64,000 nt of DNA from Ulva prolifera (lineage: Eukaryota > Chlorophyta > Ulvophyceae > Ulvales > Ulvaceae). A program made the translations under genes and the position numbers. Under the pieces are notes generated by a model that saw only the letters and a program-made list of their open reading frames with translations, did not search any database and had not been told where the DNA came from. Numbering within the stretch: the stretch's first letter is position 1; each line of letters starts with the position of its first letter. The stretch lies in NCBI GenBank assembly GCA_023078555.1, contig CM041199.1:7507315-7571314 (forward strand). The letters run 5' to 3'. Shown piece after piece: positions 1-11,640 of the stretch.

Positions 1-1402
1 TGTTCGCGAGTGCAGGCTTGTCAGCTGCATGGCATCCCAGCAACAATGCACGTTGCTCGCCTCTCTGCTGCATTGTTCCGAACTGGGACAGGAATCTGCG
101 TGCCTATGTTTGTCCAGAAGCCCTGACGCACCCACAAACGAGGCTACAGGCAGGAGCAACATGATATCCTTGATGATCACGGCTGTGCTTCCACTGACAC
201 TGGAATACATGAGCAATTTCTGTGAACCTCCACTGCGACCAGGTCAAGCGAAACTTCGCACACCAATGGCAACAGCCTGAACATCACCACGCGGCAAGCA
301 GTCAACATGTTGTGTCTGTCCACATGCAGCATACTGCTTTGCAGCACACAGAAACACGTTGATGACAAGTATCATCCCTGATGAATCTTCACTGATCAGC
401 TGTGCCATTCTGCAGCGGTGACATGCCCTCGTCTCCACATCCATCATCAGTGCAGTACAAAGCATGTGTGCATCGGCATTCAAAGGCACACTGCTCTGAT
501 CAATTTTACGCCACAAATAGAAACAACAAAACAGTCGTAAATGTGCATGACCATAGCAGTGGCGGCCAGCAACGCTGATGCCCTCGCTGGGTACACTCCT
601 CTTTACAGCTATAACCAAAGCGTCCACACGTTGATACAGCTGCAGCTGCCAGTGACGTCAGACTTTGACTTTCGTTAAAACTGCCATTGACCAATGGTGA
701 CAGTGCAACAACCCTTCCGTTGAGCACTTCTATGCTGGCCACGACGACTACACACTTAGCGCATATTGAGAGCGCATGCGTCACATCAATGGAGACTGGA
801 ACTGGATGCAATACATTTATGTTGGAGCCACCGATTCTGCACAGAAAAGCGAGCTTAAACTGGAAACGCGTAATGAGCACTGACTGCACCTGAATGACCA
901 AGAGTTCGAACCTGATCAGGATATGATGTCGCTGTGATTCACAGAAACAACCATTCCTGCAGCAGACTTGCATGAACATCAGATGGCGGGCAGACTACAC
1001 GTACAGCGCTGTACATCAGCAGGCAGTGTTCATAAAGCATCGTGCCAAGGGACCACTTCAGCTTGTACGCACCCCACATATACCAGCAATAGTGATCACT
1101 CGAAGCGTAAGCCGCCCAAGGGGACTAGAAGGCTGTCTTGTCTGTCCAGAAGGTGTTTTCTGTACAACCAGTGGCAATCAAGACAGCTGCCATGCTGCCA
1201 CCTGTCGCAATGGACACATGGTCATGGATATGCATAGCTGTAGGTATGAGCGTCCACAGGTACATACCCAGCAGGATCAAACTACAACAAATTCGTACTT
1301 CTGGGGTTGCAGCAGGTGGTAGGTCCGCACCTAGACCCACGTCCACAAACGTCAACTCTGAAGACGACCCCAGCCTCCTCAAGAGTGCTGCTGTATGCAG
1401 GC
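1..1402. other. No confident gene; region downstream of the first NB-ARC/LRR gene
   Basis: Several short frames overlap on both strands and none has a recognisable domain. A minus-strand frame at 506-979 ends in a hydrophobic stretch and one at 1125-1409 has a hydrophobic middle. Either could be a fragment of a neighbouring exon, but no family match or splice evidence supports them. I see no RNA gene or repeat here. Confidence 0.4.
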
Positions 1403-4400
1403 CTAGCATGCAAAGAATTCATTGTTACCCTGTGCCCCAGGGCCCCATTGATCGGAGTGCTTGTAGGTCACGACGTTGGAGCTGAGTGCTTGCACGTCCG
1501 TCGTCTTTAATTTCCGCAAGCCAGCCACATGTGGTACCTTTGCAAGCGGAACCACAAAACATTGCATCCGTGTGCAATAATCAAGGCTCCCCGGCAAGCT
1601 TGTTATGCCAGTGCACCCGCTGAGGTCCAGCCGTGCGAGCTGGAGGCACATCCCAATGCACTCTGGAAGCCCTTGCACCTCTTTGCAGCCAGAGAGGTTC
1701 ACTTCTGTCAGAAACGTGCAGACGCCGATGCAGTCCTGCAGATCTGCCATGCTGCTACAATCCTTCAGGTTCAGATGTGCCAGCTGCGTGCACTGCCGGA
1801 TCGAAGGTGGCAGCCTTTCAATCTTTGAACACCCCTCGAGGTCAAGGTGTGTCAGCTGACTGCAGTTGCCCCAGCAATCGGGTACGCTCTGCAGCCCGCT
1901 GCAGCCACTGAGCTCGATGTGAACAAGCGCTGCTCCGATGTACCCGTAGAGCTGCTCCATGTCGCACTGGCCGCACCCAGCGAAATTTAGGTACGCCAGG
2001 TGGCTGCCAATGGTCTCGGCCGTTGGCAGCCGCTGCAGCTGTGAACACATGCTCAGGTCGAGATGCGTCAGCTGAGAACAGCAGCCCAGGCCCTCGGGAA
2101 GTGTCACCAGCTTGGGACAATTCTGAAGGCTCAGGTGCGCCAGCCTACTGAGACTGTTGAGGGCCACTGTCAGCTCAGACATTTCAGCACACCGGCTGAG
2201 GTCGAGATGCGTCACCATTCCGAGGTTGAGGGCTGTGATCCGTGTCAGCCCTTGACTTGTCTGCAGCTGAGTGCTACAGGCGCTGAGATCGAGATGCTCG
2301 AGAAGGGGCCACCCGGGCTCGCTCTGCGGGAGCTGCTTCAGCTTTGCACACCTACTTAAGTCAAGGTGAGTCAGCCTGGACAGACTGATCACGAAAGTTG
2401 GGACCTCTGTGATGAGCAGCCCGGCAAGGCTGACGTGCCTCAGGCTGTTGACTTCCGGAAATTTGGCTAGCTCCAAAGCTGTACAATCACTGATGTTCAG
2501 GTTCACTAGCGCGGTGCAATCCCTGATTCCTGCAGGCAGCTGTGTCAGACCGCTGCACGCACTCAGGCAGAGGTGCTTCAATAGTTTGCAGCAGTTGATG
2601 GTATCTGGCAGAGATGCCAGGCTGGAACACCCACGCATGTCAAGGTGGGTCAGAGCCGTCAATTCGTCAATGAATTCTGGCATCCCGGTCGACCCATTCG
2701 ATTGTGGTGCGAGGGCAGAACATCGTCTGAGGTCTAGGTGCTCAAGCTTGGTGCATTTGTTGATGCCGTCTGGCAGCTGCTGCAGTTGCGTGCACTTGCT
2801 GAGGCCGAGTCGAATGAGGCTGATACACTGTTCAATACTGCATGGGAGCTGCTGCAGGGCTGAACACTCGCTGAGGTCAAGATCAGCCAGGACCTTGCAG
2901 TCTCCTAGGCGCTCTGGGAGCTTCTGCAGCCTGGTGCAGGTTCTGAGATGGAGATACAGCAGCTGGGAGCAGTCACCGATGCACTCCGGCAGCCACTTGA
3001 GGCTCACACACCCGCTGAGGTCGACATGCAGCAGCTGGCGGGCGGGCAGCAGGCGATTCAGCAGGATGCGGGGGTCGCGATCTCCTGCCAGGCACAGGGA
3101 ATTGAGAAGGAATAGATCGCCTTTGACTGGCACCTCGTCATCCTGGCAAGGTGGGGCTGCCCCGTTGCGCGGCAGCGGGAATGCGAAGTTCAGCAATTGT
3201 ACCTTTTCAGGCCAGTCGGAAGCTTTGAAGTTGTCCTCGATGCTGTTTGGCTGCGCAGGCCTGATAATGCAAGCCTGCAGGTTCCCTCGCAGCTTCTTTT
3301 CTTTCAAATTCTTTTTGCAGAAGGGCTGCATCGCTTTCACCGGGCACCTGGCACAGCTATCGTGCAGGCTGAGATACCGTACAGTCTGATCATCTGGTGA
3401 GGTGGCCATTCCAGGGAAGCAGCGAGTGACCTTGCACTCCTCACCTCCCTCAGAGGTGTGAGCAAGTCGCAGGGCGAGGCGGTGCAGGATGGGGTGCAGA
3501 GAGTACCGACGGCGGCCGCTGGCAGGGGACACGAGTTCACACAACAGGCTGCAGTCCACAAGCGTATGCAGCTTGCGTCCGGCCGAGGCGACGCTCGCAG
3601 GCACATGCAGCGGAGCATGCGTGGCAAACAGGTGCAGCAGGGTGGTCTCAGGGACACAGTGTCCTTGCGGAAAGGCCGCACAGGCAATGAAGCAGTCCCT
3701 CACAGAAGGGAGAAGGCCGGTGACGATATTTTTACATTCCTCGGATGTTGAGTCCGTGCCGTCTTTCACAACCAGCTGCAGATCTTCGTATTTTTTGAGC
3801 CGCGCGTCTCTTGTGTGTCTGTTCTGGATAAACACAGCCAGGTGCCGCACCGCTCCGGGATTGCCACCGCATGCATCAACCTGCGGTGTCAAATCTGAAG
3901 ACGTCTTGGCATCGCAGGCCATTAGATCTTCAGGTGCACTTGACTTGGCCAACTTGACTGCCGCATCGTGTGGGCTGGTCTGAAACCGCAACTCTAGGAG
4001 TCCTCGCTGGAGGGCAAGTGAGGCAGCCTCCCTGGTGACTTGGAATGCATGGTGGTGAAACAGTTGCAGCGCGTGCTGGTTGCTCAAGCACGGCACCTCG
4101 ACAACCTCAAGCTGGCGCAGTGAATCGGATTGCTGGCCATCACCGTGGCACAGCGGCAGCAGGGTGCTCCGCTGCCGAGTGGTCACCAGCAGCCGGCTGC
4201 CGCCCCCGGCCTGGTCTGAGGACGTCACAAAGTTCAGGCTTTTCACAATGGAAGTAGTCGAACTGACATTATGCCTCACATCATCAAGGACGAGCAAAAC
4301 CTTGAGCTTGTGCTTCATGACACGCTGCTGCATTGCAAGGAGACCGGCCTTTTCCTCTGAGAAATTTAGCTGGACCATATCATCATCTTTGAATTTGTGC

Positions 4401-5314
4401 TGACAGGCCACGGTGAGCTCTCGGAATGCAACTTTGAGCAGCTCATACAAGTCGGGATGCCCTGGACCGATGCTCAGCCAGATAGTGGCATCAAAGCACT
4501 TCTCTCTTGTGGCGCACTCAAACACGGCCTCGGCGACGGTCGTCTTGCCAATGCCGGGCATACCCACGATCCCGACGTTGCGGGTGGTGGCCAGCAGGCG
4601 TCTGATGTGAGGCACCAGGGTGGAGCTGTGCTGGAAGATGGGACCCTCGTGATGAGGCCTCCTATGTTTGTGCTCTGTGCTGCCATATACGTGGATGGTG
4701 CGGTCCTGGGGGGGCATCTTTGGGTCCTGGGCAGCAGCAACCTTAGTCAGAAGAAAGCTGTTTTGCTGAACAAAGGTGCTTAGGTCTGCACATAATTTCT
4801 TCATCTGCTCAATTGACGTGTGGCTCATCGACTTGAAGCATCTCGCCACCGTGGTGGAGCAGTCGCTTCCGTGCTCAGACTCGGCCACGCACAGGATCAG
4901 GTTCACATCGGAGATGAGTTCACACAGCTTGAACAACTGGTCTCGTGATGCTTGGTACCTTTCTGCAAGTTGGTCCAGGTGGTTGATGACTTCCTGCAGA
5001 GGATGTCCTCGTAGTATCTTTTTCAGCTCTTGGAGCTGAGTGGATCTGATGACGGCTCCATTGATCCGATCTGTTATGTCCTTGAAGAACTCAGCAACCG
5101 CCCATCCCACAACACCGGACACGAATGGAATGGGGACAGAGGAGATCGAATGTTTCAGTGCATCTGCCACCATGCTGTTGGCAGCTCCTCCCATTGCATC
5201 TGCACCGGAGTGGAGCACCTGCTGCTGTGTCCTCAGGGAACCCATAGCGATGTCCTGCACATGGCGACACGTTTCAGGGCCTCCATGGAAGTCGGTCTGA
5301 AGCAGCACGTGCAC
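1403..5314 (-). CDS. NB-ARC / leucine-rich-repeat (NLR-type) protein, 1303 aa
   Basis: Signalling ATPase of the plant-type NLR architecture, in which an NB-ARC nucleotide switch is coupled to an LRR sensor; probably cytosolic. Seen: a ~240-residue helical-looking N-terminus with no TIR signature; P-loop GMPGIGKT near residue 250; kinase-2 KVLLVLDDV near 340; RNBS-B-like SRLLVTTRQRS near 378; a GLPL-equivalent GGNPGAVRHLAV near 485; LHPILHRLA in the MHD position; then 20 Cys-containing LRRs of ~24 residues from about residue 755 to 1260 (pattern LxHLDLSxCxxLxxLP). Several LRRs are irregular (inserts in the 5th and 11th), unlike the second NLR. It is one uninterrupted frame. The first ATG (5314) was used; MGSLRTQQQ about 70 nt downstream is an alternative start. 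All NB-ARC motifs are intact, so it is probably functional. The immune role is inferred from family resemblance only. Confidence 0.88.
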   Translation of the reverse strand: MHVLLQTDFHGGPETCRHVQDIAMGSLRTQQQVLHSGADAMGGAANSMVADALKHSISSVPIPFVSGVVGWAVAEFFKDITDRINGAVIRSTQLQELKKILRGHPLQEVINHLDQLAERYQASRDQLFKLCELISDVNLILCVAESEHGSDCSTTVARCFKSMSHTSIEQMKKLCADLSTFVQQNSFLLTKVAAAQDPKMPPQDRTIHVYGSTEHKHRRPHHEGPIFQHSSTLVPHIRRLLATTRNVGIVGMPGIGKTTVAEAVFECATREKCFDATIWLSIGPGHPDLYELLKVAFRELTVACQHKFKDDDMVQLNFSEEKAGLLAMQQRVMKHKLKVLLVLDDVRHNVSSTTSIVKSLNFVTSSDQAGGGSRLLVTTRQRSTLLPLCHGDGQQSDSLRQLEVVEVPCLSNQHALQLFHHHAFQVTREAASLALQRGLLELRFQTSPHDAAVKLAKSSAPEDLMACDAKTSSDLTPQVDACGGNPGAVRHLAVFIQNRHTRDARLKKYEDLQLVVKDGTDSTSEECKNIVTGLLPSVRDCFIACAAFPQGHCVPETTLLHLFATHAPLHVPASVASAGRKLHTLVDCSLLCELVSPASGRRRYSLHPILHRLALRLAHTSEGGEECKVTRCFPGMATSPDDQTVRYLSLHDSCARCPVKAMQPFCKKNLKEKKLRGNLQACIIRPAQPNSIEDNFKASDWPEKVQLLNFAFPLPRNGAAPPCQDDEVPVKGDLFLLNSLCLAGDRDPRILLNRLLPARQLLHVDLSGCVSLKWLPECIGDCSQLLYLHLRTCTRLQKLPERLGDCKVLADLDLSECSALQQLPCSIEQCISLIRLGLSKCTQLQQLPDGINKCTKLEHLDLRRCSALAPQSNGSTGMPEFIDELTALTHLDMRGCSSLASLPDTINCCKLLKHLCLSACSGLTQLPAGIRDCTALVNLNISDCTALELAKFPEVNSLRHVSLAGLLITEVPTFVISLSRLTHLDLSRCAKLKQLPQSEPGWPLLEHLDLSACSTQLQTSQGLTRITALNLGMVTHLDLSRCAEMSELTVALNSLSRLAHLSLQNCPKLVTLPEGLGCCSQLTHLDLSMCSQLQRLPTAETIGSHLAYLNFAGCGQCDMEQLYGYIGAALVHIELSGCSGLQSVPDCWGNCSQLTHLDLEGCSKIERLPPSIRQCTQLAHLNLKDCSSMADLQDCIGVCTFLTEVNLSGCKEVQGLPECIGMCLQLARLDLSGCTGITSLPGSLDYCTRMQCFVVPLAKVPHVAGLRKLKTTDVQALSSNVVTYKHSDQWGPGAQGNNEFFAC

Positions 5315-6001
5315 GAGCAGAGATCACAAGAGATGTCTAACAAACGTTGGGCGCTGTGCGTGGTAGGCCGTTGCGGACCTGTCAACAGCGCTGCAGCAGT
5401 GTCGGTGCGCCTTCCTGAATCGTGCTTCACAGCAGTTCGATGAACCGCAGGACAAGGTACCTGCAGTGGATGTGGCAGTCAGTATCGTGCATTGCCGCAC
5501 GCATGACCGAGCTACTGGGCCAGCCAGGGCTGGCCAAGCACCTGGCCGGAGTCCGAACACACATCATACACTTGCAACTGTTGCCGCATTATTCATTGAA
5601 ATTGCGGAAACTGCATGCAGAAACGCACAACGCAGGCGAGTGGAAGAGCTTCATGCTATCAGGTCAGGAACCTTACCTGGTCGTCACAGGTGTACAAACG
5701 ATCAGGGGTTGGATGTTGACAGAACCACAGGGCTCGTGGGCCCAACAAAGTGGCCTCACTCGTCAACAAATGTCAAATGTTTTACGGGTCAAGATGGGCT
5801 ACAGCCGTTGCGCCTTTCAGATGAGATGGTCAGCTGGAAGGGCGGCTTCCGAATCAGTGGTGATGGGACGCTCTGGTCGGAGGAAGGGCTGTGGCAGCGG
5901 GCTTCAGACGGCGGACTTCGATGCAAGTTGAGTTGAGGGGGGCCCAAGTCTGCAAGAGTCTCCCCTGGGATTGGTCCTGGGGATGGTCGGTGTGGTGTGG
6001 G

Positions 6002-6036
<35 letters not shown>

Positions 6037-8767
6037 TGCGACCGGTGTGCGTCTTCACAACTTCAATGGGGGGTCTGTTGGGGTCCCGACAGTGTTCGAG
6101 AGGCTGCGCTGCAACCGGATGGCGCTCTCTGCACTGTGCTTCACTTGGTGCCCTTCCTGTCTGACGAACTGGGATTAAGCGGGGATTAACACCATGAACT
6201 CATCTGACGAGCGGTCGGGTTAATTCAGTGAGTAGCTTTGGTACACATGGACTGTCTCGTGAGGCACTAGTTTGTGGCTGCCTGCAAGCAACTCTGCCTG
6301 CAAGCAACTCGAGTGAGCTTTGTCAGGGGCATCGCGCTGCGGCCGCGTTGCACAAGCACGCACAACGAAAGCCCTCCGATGCAGCATCCGATGCACAGCA
6401 CCAAGATGTCATAGTGTCTGTACCTGCTAGGTGACAGAGCCAATTTCTGCACCGACCGCTGCCGCAGAAAAAAATACATGCTGTTACTATATTAGGGCGC
6501 TGGCATACGACAGGCTGCTGGCCGAGGCGCTGCCATTACTGGCAACAGAGACCTGTACCTATAGCACTATGCCTCTAAATAGACATGCAGGAGTTCGTTC
6601 AATGCATTTACGGGTGTGCGAGGGGATGACACCTCTATGTGAACCAACATCAATGCATGGCGGCCGTCACAGCACCGGCAGCGCCGACACCGGCCGTTGT
6701 GGCAACCCGCATGAGCGGCACAGTGTGCACAGCAGGGGCACCCAACGCCAGGCGTCGCTAAAACGTTTCTAGTTGTGAGGGGTGACGCTGCAGCTGTTGA
6801 TGGAGCATGCAGTGGCCAGGGCACATCGGCGCTGGCACACCCTTCGCATCCCACTGTGCATCGCATGCATGTTAACAGGCCTTGGGCAAGGCTGAGTACT
6901 CTAGTCATAGTGCACTTTGACAATGTGGGCTGCATCGATTCCGCCGCACACATCCAAACATGGAGGCTGAGGTACTGAGCAACGCCGCCGCATGATGAGG
7001 TTGTTGTGTTGTGCAAAGAGCGGGTGCTGTTGCGTTCCTGGTCGCTCCCAAGGCAATGAGCACGCCACAGGGCGTGGTGGTGTACGATTCCGAGCAGAGA
7101 GCGCCACCGGCGATCATGGTCAGGGGATACAGGTGCACATAGTAGGGTGCGATGTATAAATGATCAAGAGTGGGGACGGCCGAGGCAGCGTACTAGATAC
7201 CGGCCTGAAGACCTGGTCGACATTCGAACACACACCAAACGTGAACGCAGCCACGTATCACGAGCATAGACAGTGTGTGTGCATGCATTGACGCACAGAG
7301 CAGTTCTGCGGCAGAATCTGGTGCATGGCCGAGTTTCAGGGGGCTCACCTGGGAACTGCACGCGAAGCAAATTCTTGGGTCAGGAAACTTTGCCGAATGG
7401 CAGAATAGATTCGTGGAAATCTGGCAATTATCAGAGAAACTTCTTCAGATGGTTTCTGCTTGAACGTCTGCCCTTCGATGTTTTTGAGAGTCGAAAGTAT
7501 GGATGGGCCAGGATTTTGGTTAGTTGGGGGGGCGGTGCTGTGGGGAGTCCTTGTGGAGTGGGGAGATCTTCTCTGAAAATGCGTGTTGCCAGTGGTCCTC
7601 GCTATTTCTGGCACTGAGAGCTAGGGCCAAAAGTCGTATCTGAGTTCAGCCATTCTTGAACAGACCTGGCGGGTAGGGCGGGTATATGCAGTACTCAAAT
7701 TTCTAGTGGGGAAAGACTCTGGCAGCCTGCATGCAACTTGATCAGCCATTGTCAGTGGTCGGCCGCCTCACTATTCCACAAGGCAAAACCCGCCACGGCA
7801 ATGCAGTATCCAACAACACTGCTTCCAAAACCTGCACTCAGGGGAACAAAGCGCTCTTAGCAGGCAGAGTAGAAGTTTGGGCTCTCCACAGCTACACACC
7901 TGCCGATCTTGGGCTCCACTGGCTGGCGCCTCAACCGGGCTGCGTCCACGGCCGGATGAGCACTACCTGTACTTGCAATGCTATGAAGTCACTTCCGCAG
8001 CTCCATGTGTGAATTTTTGAATCACAACTGAGGCTGCTGAGGGCCTTTCCCGACTGAAAGATATGGAACCTGCACAGAACAGCCTTGCCACGTGAACCAT
8101 ACCCTGTTGCCCAGCTGTGCTGCCACCTCGTGACCAGGCAATAACTTGGCTCGCGACACAGCTCGAGACACAGCTACCTTGTGAGTCACAGCCGCTGCGG
8201 TATGTCTGGAGTGGACAAAGCCGGAAACAACTTCTGTGTGTGATTCTAGACATAAGCAGCATGTTGTAGATCCTTTGCTCGTGTAGCAGTTCCCACAAAG
8301 CAGCCCTGTAGATGTGGGAAGACGCACACTGCTAGCTGAGGCACCACGCATGATCAGACTGAAGCAACATGGACTCAGGTAGCACAGAGAGCTCTACCGC
8401 CGAGAATGACCTGGCCACGAAACCGGCTACACGGCTTGCGATGGAGTGGTCAGTGTTCAGTGACAGTGGGACGGGTTGAGCAGTGCAGAAAGCAACGAGG
8501 GTGGACTGAGCAGTGTCGATCAGTTGATCAACACGACTGTCTGTATGAAAGTCGCCCATATATGCATGGCTTGCTACTCTCCCGCATGACAGGCCACGTT
8601 GTGCAAGGAACGCATGCGAATGGGACAGGCCATGTGCTGTAGTCCGGTGGTGGAACAGTAACGTCAGTGGTCTTCTCCTGCTGCTGCCGTCACAGGTGCC
8701 GCTCCAAGCCACCATCGATCTTACGATCAGGCATTATTGCAGGTGTTTCGGAGCCGTTGAGAGCAAG
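5315..8767. other. Gene-poor interval
   Basis: No frame on either strand shows a domain, a periodic repeat or convincing splice junctions. It includes the long G homopolymer at 6005-6035. The plus-strand stretch at about 7300-7620 has overlapping open frames but no recognisable protein. No RNA gene seen. Confidence 0.45.
6005..6035. repeat. (G)31 homopolymer
   Basis: Thirty-one consecutive G, preceded by GGGA. Length in the assembly is likely imprecise. It creates the glycine and proline runs in the overlapping frames, which are not genes. Confidence 0.95.
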
Positions 8768-9775
8768 GATGTATGGCAGCTGTGAGTGTGGCAACATCCC
8801 GGGCCAGGATCATCATGCGTCGGATGAAGAGATTCGCCTGTGTCGGCAACACATTTGCACGAAGCACTTCCAATGGAAGTCAGTCGAGCCGCACCGTTGG
8901 GGGCTAAGCCGTCGTTGAGTGATTGTTCACGCCTCGCTTGTCTCGCAGCAGCGCAATCGTTGTGGTGTGATCATGCTATCAGAACACGGGTGTTGCATAG
9001 TAAACGCAAGGTTCCTTTGACTCTTTTCGCAAATTGTTGGCAGCTCGCGGATGGCACGGCATGGACGTTGTGTGCCTGTCCAGCATCTGCGTTGCCGGTG
9101 AATGTGACTGAAAAGCCAGAATTCGAGAATTGAGGACCGCCGTCGTCCGTGATCGAGTGTGAGGCACTTGCTGACGGTGCAACTGCCTGTGGGCGTGCGA
9201 ATGGACCCATGGCATGCCATCGCGCCCCAAGTTTGCGCACGAAGGAGGGTGCGCGCTGGGCACCTGCGCGCGCCCGACTGTGAAGTACGCACTTTCACGC
9301 GGCTCACAGTCGCAGTCGTTGAAATGTCTTGCAGACATCACGGGGAGGCTCACAGCGGGGCAAAGTCGCATTCAATAATCGAAAATCGCGGAGCACGCAC
9401 TTAGCAGTCCACAACGATGCCTTTAGTGTGCGATACGTTTTATCTGAGAGTGTTCGAGCCAGGCTGCCCAGCTGGCGACAGCCTTCACAAGCAGAACTGG
9501 ACCTGTTCACGCCGTGCTGATACTTGCGCTGTGATTACTGATGAGCCCATGGACCTTTGGCTGAATTGTTCATTCTTCTGTGGAGCTTCTGCCTCCGCAG
9601 AACCCGTCAATGAGAGCAACAGCAAGCTGCACATGCATAACTTTCGAAGCGTTCGTGCCGTAGCTCATGGGATCATATCGAATGCTTCTTTCATTTTTGT
9701 CACGCACGTCTACGTGGCTGCTTGAGTGGGGCAGAATGGCCTGGCTGAGGCTTGTGTGTCAATGACCTCATACTA
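8768..9775 (+). repeat. Dispersed repeat, copy 1 (possible decayed mobile element)
   Basis: About 1 kb similar to 9790-11485 (split) and, for its first ~400 bp, to 22540-23150. It opens with a frame reading MYGSCECG then HH and DEEIRLCRQH. Shared coding-like patches include GAAPLGAKPSL-type residues and QLADG...NV. All copies carry stops or frameshifts, so I infer an eroded protein-coding mobile element. The Cys/His start resembles a zinc-binding motif, but I cannot name the family. Copies 1 and 2 are nearly head-to-tail. Confidence 0.7.
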
Positions 9776-9789
9776 CGCTGCCAGGCTCA

Positions 9790-11485
9790 GTCGGATGATG
9801 AGATTCGCCTATGTCCGCAACACATTTTGCACGAAGCACTTCCAATGAAAGTCAGTGGAGCCGCACCGTTGGGGGCTAAGCCGTCGTTGAACGATTATTC
9901 ACGCCTCGCTTGTCTCGCAGCACAGAAGAACGTTGTGATGTGATCATGCTATCAGAATGCGGTTGTCGAATAGGAAACGCAAGGTTCCTTTGAATTCTTT
10001 CGCAAATTGTTGGCAGCTCGCGGATTGCACGTCTCGGACGTTTGGTGCCTGTCCAGCATCTGTGTTGCCGGTGAATGTGACTGAAAAGCCAGAATTCGAC
10101 ACTTGAGGACCGCCGTCCGCGATCGACTTGCAGACGGTTCAACTGCCTGTGGGCGTGCGAATGGACCCATCGCATGCGATCGCGCCCCAAGCTTGCGTAG
10201 GAAGGAGGGCGCGCGCGGGGCACCTGCGCGCACCCAACGCGTCGCGACGCGGCTCACGGCGCCCTTGTTGAAATGTCTTGCGGTCAGGAAAATGCTAATG
10301 GGGCCATTCAACTCTGTGAATCATCAGGCCCCACCCGCAGACTGTCTGGCGGAATGCACAGCAATCAAGCCCTGTAGACTGTAAAGCAAACTGTGCTGTT
10401 TGCATCCAAAGGACAGGATTGTTGCGCAGCTGTGGCCCGTGCGGCGGGGGTGTCAGAGCGCTGTATGGGTGCTGTGCTCCACCCCCGAGTGGCAGCCAAG
10501 CCTACTGAGAGCGCAATCAGGCCCAACCACACAGATCGCCTGATTTATCTCTGAAAGTTTTACAGACAACCGATCACCCGCTGCCTTATGTCTCCAAAAA
10601 CTCTCGCCGGTACAAGACTCCGTACCAGCCCGGTGGCATATCAGACTCTCTACAGTCGCCCGGTCCACAGCGGCGTTCGAAAACTAATCCAGCACCATCT
10701 TGCTATCATGGATCCGAGATCTGGCCAGCGAACCCATCACAGGCTGCGCGATAATGGTTGTTCTCAGGGCAGTCAACCCGCCATGCCGGCCCGCACAGTG
10801 CACCATATGACCTGTGCGAGCATCATGAGACTCACAAAAACGCCCTCTACTCTAACTATGCCATCCACGCCTGCTCTCGTGCACTACAGATGCCTGTCAT
10901 TCTGGGCGTCGCTCTCCCATGCATACGTGCACATGCACATCGTGCGTGCTGGTGCGCCGCTTGTGCAAGCTTAGCCCACCTTGGATGCTACTTACAGTGT
11001 CGTCTACAGCGAATGGCCCCATTAGCGATTTTCTGACCGCTTGCAGACATCCCGAAGAGGCTCACAGCAGGGCAACGTCGCATTCATTGATCGCTGATCG
11101 CGGAGCATGCACTGAACAGACAAAAAACGATGCCTGTCGTATGCGATACGGTTTATCTGAGAGTGGTCGAGCCCGGCTGCCCAGCGACAGCCTAGGCTTA
11201 AGCTTAAGCTTCACAAGGAGAACTTGACCTAAGCACGCCGTGCTGATACATGCGTTGGCTGAATCGTTCAATCTTCTGTGGAGCTTCGAATTCTGCCTCC
11301 GCAGAACCCGTTCATGGGAGTAACAGCAAGCGGCACATGCATGACTTGCAAATGTGCTTAAGTGTTCATGCTGTAGCTCACGGGGTCATGTCGAATGCTT
11401 CTTTCATGTTTATCACGCACATCTGCATGGCTGCTTGAGTGGGGCAGGATGGCCTGGCTGAGGCTTGTGTGCCAATGACCATCAT
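9790..11485 (+). repeat. Dispersed repeat, copy 2, interrupted by an inserted element
   Basis: The left part (9790-10279) and right part (about 11041-11485) together match copy 1 without a gap: 'aaatgtctt' continues as 'ttgcagaca' in copy 1. The 761 bp between are foreign (see the element at 10280-11040). The right part contains a small 'aggcttaagcttaagctt' expansion that copy 1 lacks. Confidence 0.75.
10280..11040. mobile_element. Non-autonomous TIR element nested in the dispersed repeat
   Basis: Its ends are ~30-bp inverted repeats: the left begins GCGGTCAGGAAAATGC (10280-10309) and the right ends GATTTTCTGACCGC (11011-11040), near-perfect with one small offset. The undisturbed target is visible in copy 1 of the surrounding repeat, which fixes the boundaries. 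The target duplication is short, 2-3 bp (TT or CTT; the edge is ambiguous). The ~700-bp interior has no transposase-like frame, so it is a MITE-like deletion derivative. The superfamily cannot be assigned. Confidence 0.75.
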
Positions 11486-11502
11486 GTGCCGCTGCCAGCT
11501 CA

Positions 11503-11640
11503 TGTGTTACAAGGACAAAGACAGCAAGGCACTGATGTGTGTGTTACAAGGATACATGCGGCGAGGCGGGCAGCATCTTGAAAGAAGCTGGAGGGGCCGG
11601 TAGCACCTACCTACCTTGCTTGCTTTGTCCTTGTATACAA
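11503..11640. mobile_element. Small TIR element of the GTGTTACAAGG family
   Basis: Left end TGTGTTACAAGGACAAAG at 11503, with a second start at 11541; right end GCTTTGTCCTTGTATACAA to 11640. The same terminal sequence recurs near 24499, 44972-45503, 52482-52507, 60046-60627, 60638-60790 and 60891. Internal sequence 'gcgaggcgggcagca' is shared with other left ends. Confidence 0.6.

Noticed and set aside
2409..3389. 326-codon plus-strand frame
   Set aside because: Antisense of the LRR region of the first NLR; its residues mirror the LRR period and show no domain.
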